From NCBI GenBank assembly GCA_965222015.1, contig CBDCTL010000023.1, positions 434,001 to 498,000 on the forward strand: a DNA stretch of 64,000 nucleotides, given 5' to 3'. Positions within the stretch are counted from its first letter, which is position 1, and each line of letters begins with the position of its first letter. Position numbers and translations under genes: made by a program. Positions 8,441-16,370 of the stretch are shown one piece after another. Below the pieces are notes generated by a model, which was given only the letters and a program-made list of their open reading frames with translations, searched no databases and was not told where the DNA came from. This stretch comes from JANQPX01 sp965222015. GTDB lineage: Bacteria > Pseudomonadota > Alphaproteobacteria > Geminicoccales > Geminicoccaceae.

Positions 8441-9448
8441 ATGATCAGGTTCGTCCTCACCCGCCTCGGCATCCTCATCCCGACCTTCATCGGGGTGACG
8501 ATCGTCGCGTTCGCCCTGATCCGCCTGGTGCCGGGCGATCCGATCGAGCTTCTGGTGGGTGAGCGCGGCCTGAGCGAGGAGCGCCACGCCGAGCTGCGCG
8601 CCCGCTTCGGCTTCGACAAGCCCCTGCCCGTTCAATACGTCGCCTTTCTCGGCAACGTCCTGCAGGGCGATCTCGGCCAGTCCCTGGTGACGCGAAAGCC
8701 CGTGCTCGATGAATTCCTGGCGCTGTTTCCCGCCACCCTGGAGCTTGGGCTTTGCGGCCTTCTGTTCGCCATTCTCCTGGGCATCCCTGCCGGTATCATC
8801 GCCGGCGTCAACCGCGGCTCGGCCTTCGACCACGTGCTCATGGGCACGTCGCTCACCGGCTTTTCCATGCCGATCTTCTGGTGGGGATTGCTCCTGATCA
8901 TCCTGTTCTCCGGCATTCTGCAATGGACGCCGGTCTCCGGCCGCATCGATCTACTGTACTTTTTCCCCCCGGTGACGGGCTTCATGCTGATCGACAGCCT
9001 GCTGTCGGGCGAGGACGGCGCCTTCACCTCGGCCGTGCGCCATCTGATCCTGCCGACCATCGTGCTCGGCACCATCCCGCTCGCCGTGATCGCGCGCCAG
9101 ACCCGTTCGGCCATGCTCGAAGTGCTCGGCGAGGACTACATTCGCACGGCCCGCGCGAAAGGGCTGAGCCCGAAACGGGTGATCGGGATGCATGCGCTCA
9201 GAAACGCCATGATTCCGGTGATCACGGTCATCGGGCTTTCCGCGAGCACCGCGTTCAGCGGCGCCATCCTGACCGAGACCATCTTCTCCTGGCCGGGCAT
9301 CGGCAAATGGCTGATCGATTCGGTCGCCAGGCGCGATTACCCCTCGGTCCAGGGCGGCATCCTGCTGATCGCCTCCATCGTCATGCTGGTGAACTTCACC
9401 GTGGACATCCTCTATGGCCTCATCAACCCCCGCATCCGCCACAGGTGA
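8441..9448 (+). CDS. dppB: Dipeptide ABC transporter permease DppB
   Basis: This 335-residue inner-membrane permease has about six transmembrane segments. It starts MIRFVLTRLGILIPTFIGVTIVAF, typical of the DppB/OppB branch, followed by LVPGDPIELLVGERG. The cytoplasmic EAA loop that contacts the ATPases is seen as EDYIRTARAKGLSPKRVIGMHALRNAMIPVITVIG (about residues 226-260). It pairs with DppC to form the channel. It starts 91 bp after dppA, behind a stem-loop. Its stop codon is embedded in a palindromic repeat (9444-9458). Confidence 0.94.
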   Translation: MIRFVLTRLGILIPTFIGVTIVAFALIRLVPGDPIELLVGERGLSEERHAELRARFGFDKPLPVQYVAFLGNVLQGDLGQSLVTRKPVLDEFLALFPATLELGLCGLLFAILLGIPAGIIAGVNRGSAFDHVLMGTSLTGFSMPIFWWGLLLIILFSGILQWTPVSGRIDLLYFFPPVTGFMLIDSLLSGEDGAFTSAVRHLILPTIVLGTIPLAVIARQTRSAMLEVLGEDYIRTARAKGLSPKRVIGMHALRNAMIPVITVIGLSASTAFSGAILTETIFSWPGIGKWLIDSVARRDYPSVQGGILLIASIVMLVNFTVDILYGLINPRIRHR

Positions 9449-9511
9449 CGTGGTCACCTCATGGACTTTCGGCCGTTATGGCCCGGCCCGACGGTATGCC
9501 GCCAGGTTTGG
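9444..9511 (+). repeat. Stop-codon palindrome repeat (family B), dppB copy
   Basis: GGTGAC-GTG-GTCACC (9444-9458) covers the last codon and stop of dppB. It is followed by TCATGGACTTTCGG and, about 20 nt later, by GACGGTATGCCGCCAGG. The same order of elements follows the stop codons of several other genes in this window. Confidence 0.72.
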
Positions 9512-10035
9512 GGGCGTCGGCGGCGGGTTCCGGCCGGTTCGGCGCCCGGGGCTTTCGTCGGGCTGGGGATGGCGTCGGTGCAATGAGCGGATGCGGCGGA
9601 ACAACGCAATGGCCTGCGCGATCCGGCCATGTCCCGTCGCCCGCCGCTCCCACGGATCGCAAGCCGTGCGTCTCGCACCCCTCGCGCGCCTCACGCTCGG
9701 TGAAATTGCCAAGGCAGAGGACAGATGCGATCGCCTGGAGGTCGCCGACCGCACGCCGAGCATGCATCGAACAGCGCCATTCAGCGCGATCGCCGGCCAC
9801 CGCATGGGTGACTGCGACGCCAGCGCCTCCAGAAAACCGGAACGCCCCATCGTAGATCCGTCGAACCACGCGCCGGAACCGACCTATTCAGCCGTCCGCT
9901 CCGACGAATCGCTCCGTTCGCGATCTTCGAGATATCCTGCTCATGCGCCGGCCAGGCACAGGGCTATCGGAAGCCGATCGATGCATCGTCAGCAGGCGAT
10001 CGGCGACGGCGCGACAAACGCGTTTGCTCACCGAA
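9512..10035. other. dppB-dppC gap, degenerate repeat-derived sequence
   Basis: No supported gene lies here. The only long frames are antisense or out-of-phase and lack motifs. The segment 9980-10054 resembles 11691-11766 in the next gap, starting with TCGATGCAT then GTCAGCA, so the gap looks built from old repeat units. Confidence 0.5.
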
Positions 10036-10205
10036 GTCGTAACGGTCCTTTAAGATTTCGCTGCCAGACTCTCCTGGTTGGTCCATGTGATCCTGGGAGT
10101 CTCGGCCTGACTCTCATCTCTCGTCGGCCGAGCGGATTCCCGGGATCGCATGGACCATCGGAAGCGATAAGCATCGCCGCAAAAGTTGAAGAACCGGTTA
10201 AGGGA
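10036..10205. repeat. Palindromic repeat family A, copy 1
   Basis: The core (10080-10156, 77 bp) is an imperfect inverted repeat. The left arm begins GGTCCATGTGATCCTGGGA and the right arm ends GGGATCGCATGGACC. Outside it, TAACGGTCCTTTAAG on the left and GAACCGGTTAAGGG on the right form a looser outer inverted repeat. Copies 2 and 3 lie in the next two gaps of the operon. Confidence 0.75.
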
Positions 10206-10320
10206 AAAACCGTTGACCATGCGCTCTTGATGTCGCGGCAGCCTCCCGTGGGCAGAGGAAACATCGGGGCCGGCCGAAAAGAACCTGGCCGGCTGCCGCC
10301 ATCAGACGCTGGAGGCGGCC

Positions 10321-11235
10321 ATGGCGACTGAAGCGAAATCCGACCGGGAAGGCGAGACGACGGCGGCTGGCCCGCCGGGACCGATCCGCGAATTCTGGTA
10401 TTACTTCAGCGAGAACAAGGGTGCTGTCGCCGGCCTTGCGGTGATCGTGATCGTGCTGCTCGCGGCGCTGTTCGCGGACGTCGTGGCGCCGCACGCCCCG
10501 GCCCAGCAATATCGCGACCATTTCCTGCAGCCGCCCGTCTGGCAGGACGGGGGATCGGCCGAGTTCCTGCTGGGGACCGACGCGGTCGGGCGCGACATCC
10601 TCTCGCGCATCATCCACGGCGCGCGCTATTCCCTGTTCATCGCGCTGATCGTGGTCACGCTTTCCCTGATCTTCGGCATCGCGCTCGGCCTGGTCGCCGG
10701 CTTCGCCCGCGGCTGGATCGAAAGCATGGTGATGCGCGCCATGGACATCCTGCTGGCCGTGCCGAGCCTGCTGCTGGCGATCGTGATCGTCGCCATTCTC
10801 GGGCCTGGCCTCTTCAACGCGGTGATCGCGATCGCCGTCACCTACCTGCCGCAATTCACGAGGCTGACCCGCGCATCGGTGATCACCGAGACCTCGAAGG
10901 ACTATGTGACAGCGAGCCGGGTGACCGGCGCCGGGCTGCCCCGGCTGATGTTCCTCACGGTCCTGCCCAACTGCCTGGCACCTCTGATCGTGCAGGCGAG
11001 CCTCGCCTTTTCCAACGCCATCCTCGACGCCGCCGCCCTCGGTTTTCTCGGACTCGGCGCCCAGCCGCCAGCCTCGGAGTGGGGCACCATGCTTGCGGAC
11101 GCCCGCGAATTCGTGCTGCGCGCCTGGTGGGTCGTCACCTTCCCGGGCCTCGCCATCCTGATCACGGTCCTCGCCCTCAATCTCATGGGCGACGGCCTCA
11201 GAGACGCCCTCGACCCCAAACTCAAACGGAGCTAG
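10321..11235 (+). CDS. dppC: Dipeptide ABC transporter permease DppC
   Basis: This 304-residue inner-membrane permease partners DppB. A cytoplasmic N-terminus of about 30 residues is followed by a first membrane segment (KGAVAGLAVIVIVLLAALFADVVAP) and the family block LLGTDAVGRDILSRIIHGARYSL. The EAA loop is SKDYVTASRVTGAGLPRLMFLTVLPN, and the conserved end is AALGFLGLGAQPPASEWG. The gene starts 872 bp after dppB, an unusually large distance for an ABC operon. The ATG follows GGAGGCGGCC. Its stop codon overlaps a family B palindrome. Confidence 0.94.
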   Translation: MATEAKSDREGETTAAGPPGPIREFWYYFSENKGAVAGLAVIVIVLLAALFADVVAPHAPAQQYRDHFLQPPVWQDGGSAEFLLGTDAVGRDILSRIIHGARYSLFIALIVVTLSLIFGIALGLVAGFARGWIESMVMRAMDILLAVPSLLLAIVIVAILGPGLFNAVIAIAVTYLPQFTRLTRASVITETSKDYVTASRVTGAGLPRLMFLTVLPNCLAPLIVQASLAFSNAILDAAALGFLGLGAQPPASEWGTMLADAREFVLRAWWVVTFPGLAILITVLALNLMGDGLRDALDPKLKRS

Positions 11236-11290
11236 GTCGAATGTCGACCTCATCGACTTTGGACGGAGACCGCGGTCAGGCGCCGTCGCG
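11235..11290 (+). repeat. Stop-codon palindrome repeat (family B), dppC copy
   Basis: GGTCGA-ATG-TCGACC (11235-11249) begins on the last base of the dppC stop codon and is followed by TCATCGACTTTGGACGG. The arms differ from the dppB copy but are again perfectly complementary. The downstream GACGGTATGC motif is not clear here. Confidence 0.65.
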
Positions 11291-11749
11291 AACATGCCGC
11301 AGGAAGGGGGCGGGCCCCGACGCTTCGTCGGGCGCAGGGCCGACCGCGTCCCCGGGTCTCGACAAGGCGACCCGTGAGCGGCCGGACCGCTCGATGCGTT
11401 GCCGGCGGAAGATAGGCGAAGTCGGCTCGTTCGCCCACCTGCTCACCATTCGTCCGACGGCAGGGCGCGGTACTGCGCAAGCCCGGCTGACAGATCGTCA
11501 ATGCGCCGTTCGGCAAAGCGCGACCGGCTCCTCGTCCCTCCTCGCCACGTCCGCCCTTGCGACTGCCGAACAGCCCGATCGACACAACTGCCCGAACCGT
11601 CGGCGGCGGGTGATCGGTGACGACGCGAGCAGCGACTTCGTCCGCCGGGATATTCCTGCGCTCGCAGAGAGGCACGATAGACCAGGCAGCTCGATGCATG
11701 GTCAGCACGCCGTTCGGCCGTGCCCGATCGGCCGATTCGCCCACCTGAC
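11291..11749. other. dppC-dppD gap, degenerate repeat-derived sequence
   Basis: No gene is supported. Several partly similar units are seen: near 11391, near 11491 and at 11691-11766. They carry variants of TCGATGC, CCGTTCGGC and TTCGCCCACCTG. They resemble part of the dppB-dppC gap. Confidence 0.45.
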
Positions 11750-11917
11750 GGGTAACCTTTCCTTAACCCCGCCATGTCATGGTCGAAGTCAGGTCCATGC
11801 GATCCTGGGAATCCGCCCGCCCGCTGGAGAAGGAAGCCCGGGCCCGGACTCCCAGGATCGCATGGACCAGCGAGACAGGGGTATGTTGAGCGGAAGAGGT
11901 AAAGAAAGCGTTATCGG
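11750..11917. repeat. Palindromic repeat family A, copy 2
   Basis: The core is 11792-11868 (77 bp). The left arm starts GGTCCATGCGATCCTGGGA and the right arm ends TCCCAGGATCGCATGGACC. The arms are 24 bp and differ only by one G-U-compatible base. The outer partners are GTAACCTTTCCTTAACC on the left and GGTAAAGAAAGCGTTAT on the right. Confidence 0.78.
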
Positions 11918-12232
11918 GCTGCAAAAGAGGCCCTATGCAGTTGGACCAGGGGTTTCGATGGCTTCAGGCCCGTATGCCGGCAAGGTCCGCAAAACCAGCG
12001 CCGGTTGTCTGGCCTTTATCCCCTGCCCGCCCGTAGCAATCGGCGAAGTCTCCTCGCAGGCCCCGATCGAAGACGGCATCGGCGCCGGCAACCGGACACA
12101 ACCCTCGCGCCGGACATCGCAAAACCCTCTTTCTCAGGCTGACAAGGCTGAGGTCGCTCGGCCCCTGCCGATCGGGAACCGGCGGCGTCGCTCCGGTTGG
12201 TCGATCATGACGAACGTCGGCGGGTGAGCAAC

Positions 12233-13225
12233 ATGGCGCTGTTGGAGATCGAGAACCTGACCGTCGAATTCTCGACCATGCACGGCCCGTTCAAGGCGGT
12301 GGACGGCGTCAGCCTGTCCGTCGATCAGGGCGACGTGCTTGCGATCGTCGGCGAGAGCGGCTCGGGCAAGAGCGTCTCGATGCTGGCACTGATGGGCCTT
12401 CTGCCCTGGACGGCGAAGATCACCGCCGATCGCATGACCTTCGACGGACAGAATTTGCTGGGACTCTCCGCCTCGAACCGGCGGCGGCTTATCGGCAAGG
12501 ACATGGCGATGATCTTCCAGGAGCCCATGACCTCGCTCAATCCCTGCTTCACCATCGGCTTTCAGCTCACCGAGGGCATCAAGACCCATCTCGGCGGCTC
12601 TCGCGCGGACCATCGAAAGCGCGCGATCGAGCTTTTGGATCTGGTCGGCATTCCGTCCCCGGAGCAGCGTCTCGCCGCCTTTCCGCATCAGATGTCCGGC
12701 GGCATGAACCAGCGGGTGATGATCGCGATCGCGATCGCCTGCAACCCGAAGCTCCTGATCGCCGACGAGCCGACCACGGCGCTGGACGTCACCATCCAGG
12801 CGCAGATTCTGGACCTCCTGCTCGACCTGCAGAAGGAGCGCGGCATGGCGCTCATTCTGATCACCCACGACATGGGGGTGGTCGCCGAGACGGCGGAGCG
12901 GGTGAACGTGCAATATGCCGGCCAGCAGGTGGAGATGCAGCCGGTCCGCTCGCTTTTCGAGACGCCGCGCCATCCCTATACCGCCGCCCTCTTGAGCGCC
13001 CTTCCCGAGCGCGCCACCGATCGACGGCTGCCGACCATTCCCGGGATCGTGCCCGGCGCCGGCGACCGCCCGGACGGCTGTCTTTTTCATCCCCGCTGCC
13101 GCTTCGCCGACCGGCGCTGCAACGAGGTCGAGCCGGCCTTCGCGGAAACCGAGGGCGCCCGCACGCGCTGCCACTACCCGCTCGACGACGACGGCCGGCC
13201 GCAGGGTCAGGAGAAGACGGCGTGA
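12233..13225 (+). CDS. dppD: Dipeptide ABC transporter ATP-binding protein DppD
   Basis: This 330-residue ATPase drives peptide import together with DppF. It shows Walker A GESGSGKS (about residues 41-48), Q-loop FQEPMTSLNP, signature MSGGMNQRV, Walker B LLIADEPTTALD and the H-loop ITHD. The C-terminal oligopeptide/dipeptide extension has the cysteine pattern CLFHPRC-RFADRRC seen in DppD/OppD, which can hold an iron-sulphur cluster in some members. The start at 12233 (MALLEIENLTVEF) aligns with E. coli DppD; the frame opens upstream at 12197. It lies 997 bp after dppC. Confidence 0.94.
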   Translation: MALLEIENLTVEFSTMHGPFKAVDGVSLSVDQGDVLAIVGESGSGKSVSMLALMGLLPWTAKITADRMTFDGQNLLGLSASNRRRLIGKDMAMIFQEPMTSLNPCFTIGFQLTEGIKTHLGGSRADHRKRAIELLDLVGIPSPEQRLAAFPHQMSGGMNQRVMIAIAIACNPKLLIADEPTTALDVTIQAQILDLLLDLQKERGMALILITHDMGVVAETAERVNVQYAGQQVEMQPVRSLFETPRHPYTAALLSALPERATDRRLPTIPGIVPGAGDRPDGCLFHPRCRFADRRCNEVEPAFAETEGARTRCHYPLDDDGRPQGQEKTA

Positions 13226-13384
13226 ACGGCGCGCACGATACGATGCTCCGCGACATGATCCGGGCACTGCAGCTGCGGGCGCCGGTGACGCCAGGCGAAC
13301 TCCATCCGCAGCCACCACCGCCCTGCTCCACCGCAAGGCCGCGGACCGGACCGGCAACAGGCAGCATTCAACGCCTCCATCCGC

Positions 13385-13553
13385 CGTCAACCCTTTCTTC
13401 ATCCGAGGCGGCCATGGTGGCTTTCTGGTCCATGCGATCCTGGGAATCCGCGCACGGACCCATTTCCCGTCGGGGCGGCGGACTCCCAGGATCGCATGGA
13501 CCAGAAAGCCTGAAGGTGATCATGGCCAAAACGGGTGAAAAAATGGTTAAGGT
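13385..13553. repeat. Palindromic repeat family A, copy 3
   Basis: The core is 13427-13502 (76 bp), with the same arms as copy 2 and a different loop. The outer partners are GTCAACCCTTTCTTCATCC on the left and GGGTGAAAAAATGGTTAAGG on the right. It fills most of the 471-bp dppD-dppF gap (13226-13696), in which I see no gene. Confidence 0.78.
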
Positions 13554-13696
13554 ACCGCTGGACAAACGTGATGATCGGGCTTCGCAGGGCGGCGTGATGG
13601 CGATGCGTCATGCGCCCTTGCCGTTCACCCCGTCCGGCCACCCCATCGATCATCCCGGAACAGGCGGAGGATCAGGGGACGAAACGGGCGAAAACC

Positions 13697-14704
13697 ATGG
13701 CTGAGGACAGCGCTGCGCCGGTTCTGGTCGCCGACGATCTCGCCCGCCACTACCGGGTTTCTCGCGGGCTGTTCAAGGGCGATGCGGTGCTGCAGGCGCT
13801 GCGTGAGGCGAGCTTCACCATGGCGCCGGGGAGGACGCTCGCCGTGGTCGGCGAGAGCGGCTGCGGCAAGAGCACGCTCGCCCGTCTGGTCACCTTGATC
13901 GAGCCGCCGACCGCCGGCGCGCTGACGCTCGACGGCATCGACGTCGCCTCCGCCGGCGACGAGCAGCGCCGCCACCTTCGAAAGACCGTGCAGATCGTCT
14001 TTCAGGACCCCTATGGTTCGCTCAATCCCCGGAAAAAGATCGGCGCCATTCTGGAAGAGCCGCTCAAGGTCAACACCGACATGAGCGCCGCCGAGCGCCG
14101 CGCCCTGGTCGCCGACATGATGACCAAGGTCGGCCTTCGTCCCGAACATGCGAGCCGCTATCCGCACATGTTTTCCGGCGGCCAGCGTCAGCGAATCGCG
14201 GTCGCGCGCGCGTTGATGCTCAGGCCGAAGATCGTTGTGCTGGACGAACCGGTCTCGGCCCTCGACGTCTCGATCCAGGCGCAGGTGCTGAACCTCCTGA
14301 ACGACCTGCAGGCGGAATTCGAGCTCGCCTTTCTCTTCATCTCCCACGATCTCTCCGTGGTGCGCCACGTCGCCGACGAGGTGATCGTGATGTATCTCGG
14401 CCGGCCGATCGAGCAGGGCCCGAGGGACCTCCTCTTCGAGCGGCCGCTTCACCCCTACACCCGCGCCCTGCAGGCGAGCAGCCCGTCGACCGACCCGAAA
14501 CGGCGCAGCAAACGCCTCGCGATCAAGGGCGAACTGCCCTCGCCGCTCGCCCCGCCCGCAGGCTGCGCCTTCCACCCGCGCTGTCCGTTCGCGAACGAGC
14601 GCTGCGCCCGCGAAAAACCCGAGCTCCAGCCCTTCGAAGGCGGGCCCCATCGCCACGCCTGCCACGCGGTCGAGGAAGGCCGTCTCGACGACGCCCTGGC
14701 CTGA
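13697..14704 (+). CDS. dppF: Dipeptide ABC transporter ATP-binding protein DppF
   Basis: This second ATPase of the importer has 335 residues. It shows Walker A GESGCGKST, Q-loop FQDPYGSLNPRKKI, signature FSGGQRQRI, Walker B IVVLDEPVSALD and the H-loop ISHD. The C-terminal oligopeptide-transport extension has CAFHPRCPFANERC. I chose the ATG at 13697 (MAEDSAAPVLVADDLARHY), which matches the usual length; the frame itself is open from 13610. It is the last gene of the operon. No rho-independent terminator was recognised after it. Confidence 0.94.
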   Translation: MAEDSAAPVLVADDLARHYRVSRGLFKGDAVLQALREASFTMAPGRTLAVVGESGCGKSTLARLVTLIEPPTAGALTLDGIDVASAGDEQRRHLRKTVQIVFQDPYGSLNPRKKIGAILEEPLKVNTDMSAAERRALVADMMTKVGLRPEHASRYPHMFSGGQRQRIAVARALMLRPKIVVLDEPVSALDVSIQAQVLNLLNDLQAEFELAFLFISHDLSVVRHVADEVIVMYLGRPIEQGPRDLLFERPLHPYTRALQASSPSTDPKRRSKRLAIKGELPSPLAPPAGCAFHPRCPFANERCAREKPELQPFEGGPHRHACHAVEEGRLDDALA

Positions 14705-14859
14705 TCGCGCCCACCCATCGGAAGAGTGCCGACAGCGTCGCCGTCCGCGCCGCGGCCCGCCGAGAATCCGCTTTGCAGTGACCGGCCCTTGCCTGTAGGT
14801 CTCAGGAGCATGACAGCCGATCGTCGACCGATACCGGTCCGTTCACCGGACCTTCGCCC

Positions 14860-15708
14860 GTGAAGCCCGGCCTTCATCTGGTGGCGACTCCCATCGGCCA
14901 TCTGGGCGACCTTTCGCCGCGCGCGCTAGCGACACTCAAGGACGCCGATCTCGTGCTCTGCGAGGACAGTCGAGTGACCGGCAAGCTTCTCCTGGCAAAC
15001 GGCGTCGAGCGCTCGCTCCATCCCTATCACGAGCACAATGCGGCACGCATGCGTCCGAGGGTTCTGAGCCATCTTGAGCGCGGCGAGAGCGTGGCGCTGG
15101 CGAGCGACGCCGGCACGCCGCTGATCTCGGACCCCGGCTACAAGCTGGTGCGGGACGCGATCGAGGCCGGTCACGAGGTGCTGGCGGTGCCCGGGCCTTC
15201 GGCGGCCCTCGCCGCCCTGGTCGTCTCCGGCCTGCCGACCGACCGCTTCATGGTCGCGGGCTTCCTGCCGCAGAAATCGTCCGCACGGAGACGGGCGATC
15301 GAGGAGCTTGCCGGCGTCCCGGCGACGCTGATCTGGTTCGAATCCGCGAAACGCCTGGCTTCGACCCTCGCCGATCTCGCCTCGGTGCTGGGTCCGCGCC
15401 CGGCCGCGGTCGGGCGGGAACTGACCAAGCTGTACGAAGAGGTGCGCCGGGCCACGCTGGATCGCCTCGCCGCCGCCTATGCCGAGGAAGCCGCGCCGCG
15501 CGGCGAGATCGTGATCGTGGTCGGACCGCCATCGGCGGCCGGCCCGCTCGACGATGAAGCGATCGATCGCGCTCTTGCCGAAGCGCTTGTGCGCAGCGGA
15601 CCGTCCGCCGCCGCAGCCGAGGTCGCGGCGAAGACCGGGCTTCCGAGGCGAGATCTCTATCGCCGCGCGCTCGCGCTCCGCGGTGACCGGCAGGCGGAGG
15701 ACGGGTGA
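14860..15708 (+). CDS. rsmI: 16S rRNA (cytidine(1402)-2'-O)-methyltransferase
   Basis: RsmI methylates the ribose of C1402 in the 30S decoding centre, using SAM. The 282 residues match the tetrapyrrole-methylase-type fold: LHLVATPIGHLGDLSPRAL, LCEDSRVTGKLL, SLHPYHEHNA, ALASDAGTPLISDPGYKLVR and VPGPSAALAALVVSGLPTDRF. The start is a GTG (14860). The stop overlaps the next gene's GTG by 3 nt (15706-15708), so the two are translationally coupled, the arrangement usual for rsmI and yraN. Confidence 0.93.
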   Translation: MKPGLHLVATPIGHLGDLSPRALATLKDADLVLCEDSRVTGKLLLANGVERSLHPYHEHNAARMRPRVLSHLERGESVALASDAGTPLISDPGYKLVRDAIEAGHEVLAVPGPSAALAALVVSGLPTDRFMVAGFLPQKSSARRRAIEELAGVPATLIWFESAKRLASTLADLASVLGPRPAAVGRELTKLYEEVRRATLDRLAAAYAEEAAPRGEIVIVVGPPSAAGPLDDEAIDRALAEALVRSGPSAAAAEVAAKTGLPRRDLYRRALALRGDRQAEDG

Positions 15709-16091
15709 GCGACGCCCATCGCCAAAGCGCGAAACGCCGGGCCGAGGGTCGGGGGCGTGCCGCGGAACATCTCGCCGCCTGGAGCTGCCGTCTCAGCGGC
15801 TTTCGCGTGCTCGCCAGGCGCTACCGAACGCCGCTCGGCGAGATCGACCTGGTGCTGCGCCGGCGCTCGCTTCTGGTGTTCGCCGAGGTCAAGGCCCGCC
15901 CCTCCTTCGACCAGGCGGCCGAGGCCCTCCGTCCGGCGCAGCAGGCCCGGCTCGCCGGCGCCGCCGAGATCTACCTTCGCGATCATCCGATCCATCGACA
16001 TTGCAGCATCCGTTTCGACCTGATCGCGATCCGCCCCTGGCGCTGGCCCAGGCGCGTCGAGGACGCCTGGCGTCCCGATCCGCCGCACTGA
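15705..16091 (+). CDS. YraN/UPF0102 family endonuclease-like protein
   Basis: This 128-residue protein has the restriction-endonuclease-like core of UPF0102: GRAAEHLAAWSCRLSGFRVLARRYRTPLGEIDLVLRR then LLVFAEVKAR, in which the D and the E-x-K are the expected metal and catalytic residues. Family members are linked to nucleic acid processing; a precise role is not established. It starts with GTG, overlapping the rsmI stop codon. Confidence 0.88.
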   Translation: MSDAHRQSAKRRAEGRGRAAEHLAAWSCRLSGFRVLARRYRTPLGEIDLVLRRRSLLVFAEVKARPSFDQAAEALRPAQQARLAGAAEIYLRDHPIHRHCSIRFDLIAIRPWRWPRRVEDAWRPDPPH

Positions 16092-16216
16092 CGCGGTTCG
16101 AAACACGTCGTTTCGGGGGACCCGGTCCAGCAAAGCCTGTTGGCAGCCGGCGGATCTATGGTATAGGGGCGGCTTCGTCCGGTCCGCTTTTTCGAGCGTA
16201 GCCGGATCACCAGTCA

Positions 16217-16301
16217 GCGGGCGTGGTGGAATTGGTAGACACGCCAGATTTAGGATCTGGTGGCTTCGGCCGTGGGGGTTCGAGTCCCTTCGCCCGCACC
16301 A
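16217..16301 (+). tRNA. tRNA-Leu (anticodon UAG)
   Basis: An 85-nt class II tRNA. The acceptor arm GCGGGCG pairs with CGCCCGC (16291-16297), followed by A and an encoded CCA (16299-16301). The anticodon stem CCAGA/TCTGG encloses the loop TTTAGGA, giving anticodon TAG (16251-16253). A variable arm and the T-loop GTTCGAGTC are present. The gene sits between yraN and tig. Confidence 0.95.
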
Positions 16302-16370
16302 TCGCCGCCCGCCCACCAACAGCAGGACCGATCGGCGCCGATGCCGACGGGCGCCACGGGCAGTGAAGAG

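Noticed and set aside
9459..12227. Several 100-380 codon frames inside the dpp gaps
   Set aside because: They lie over repeat-derived sequence, cross the palindromes, change frame between copies and show no motif or Shine-Dalgarno.
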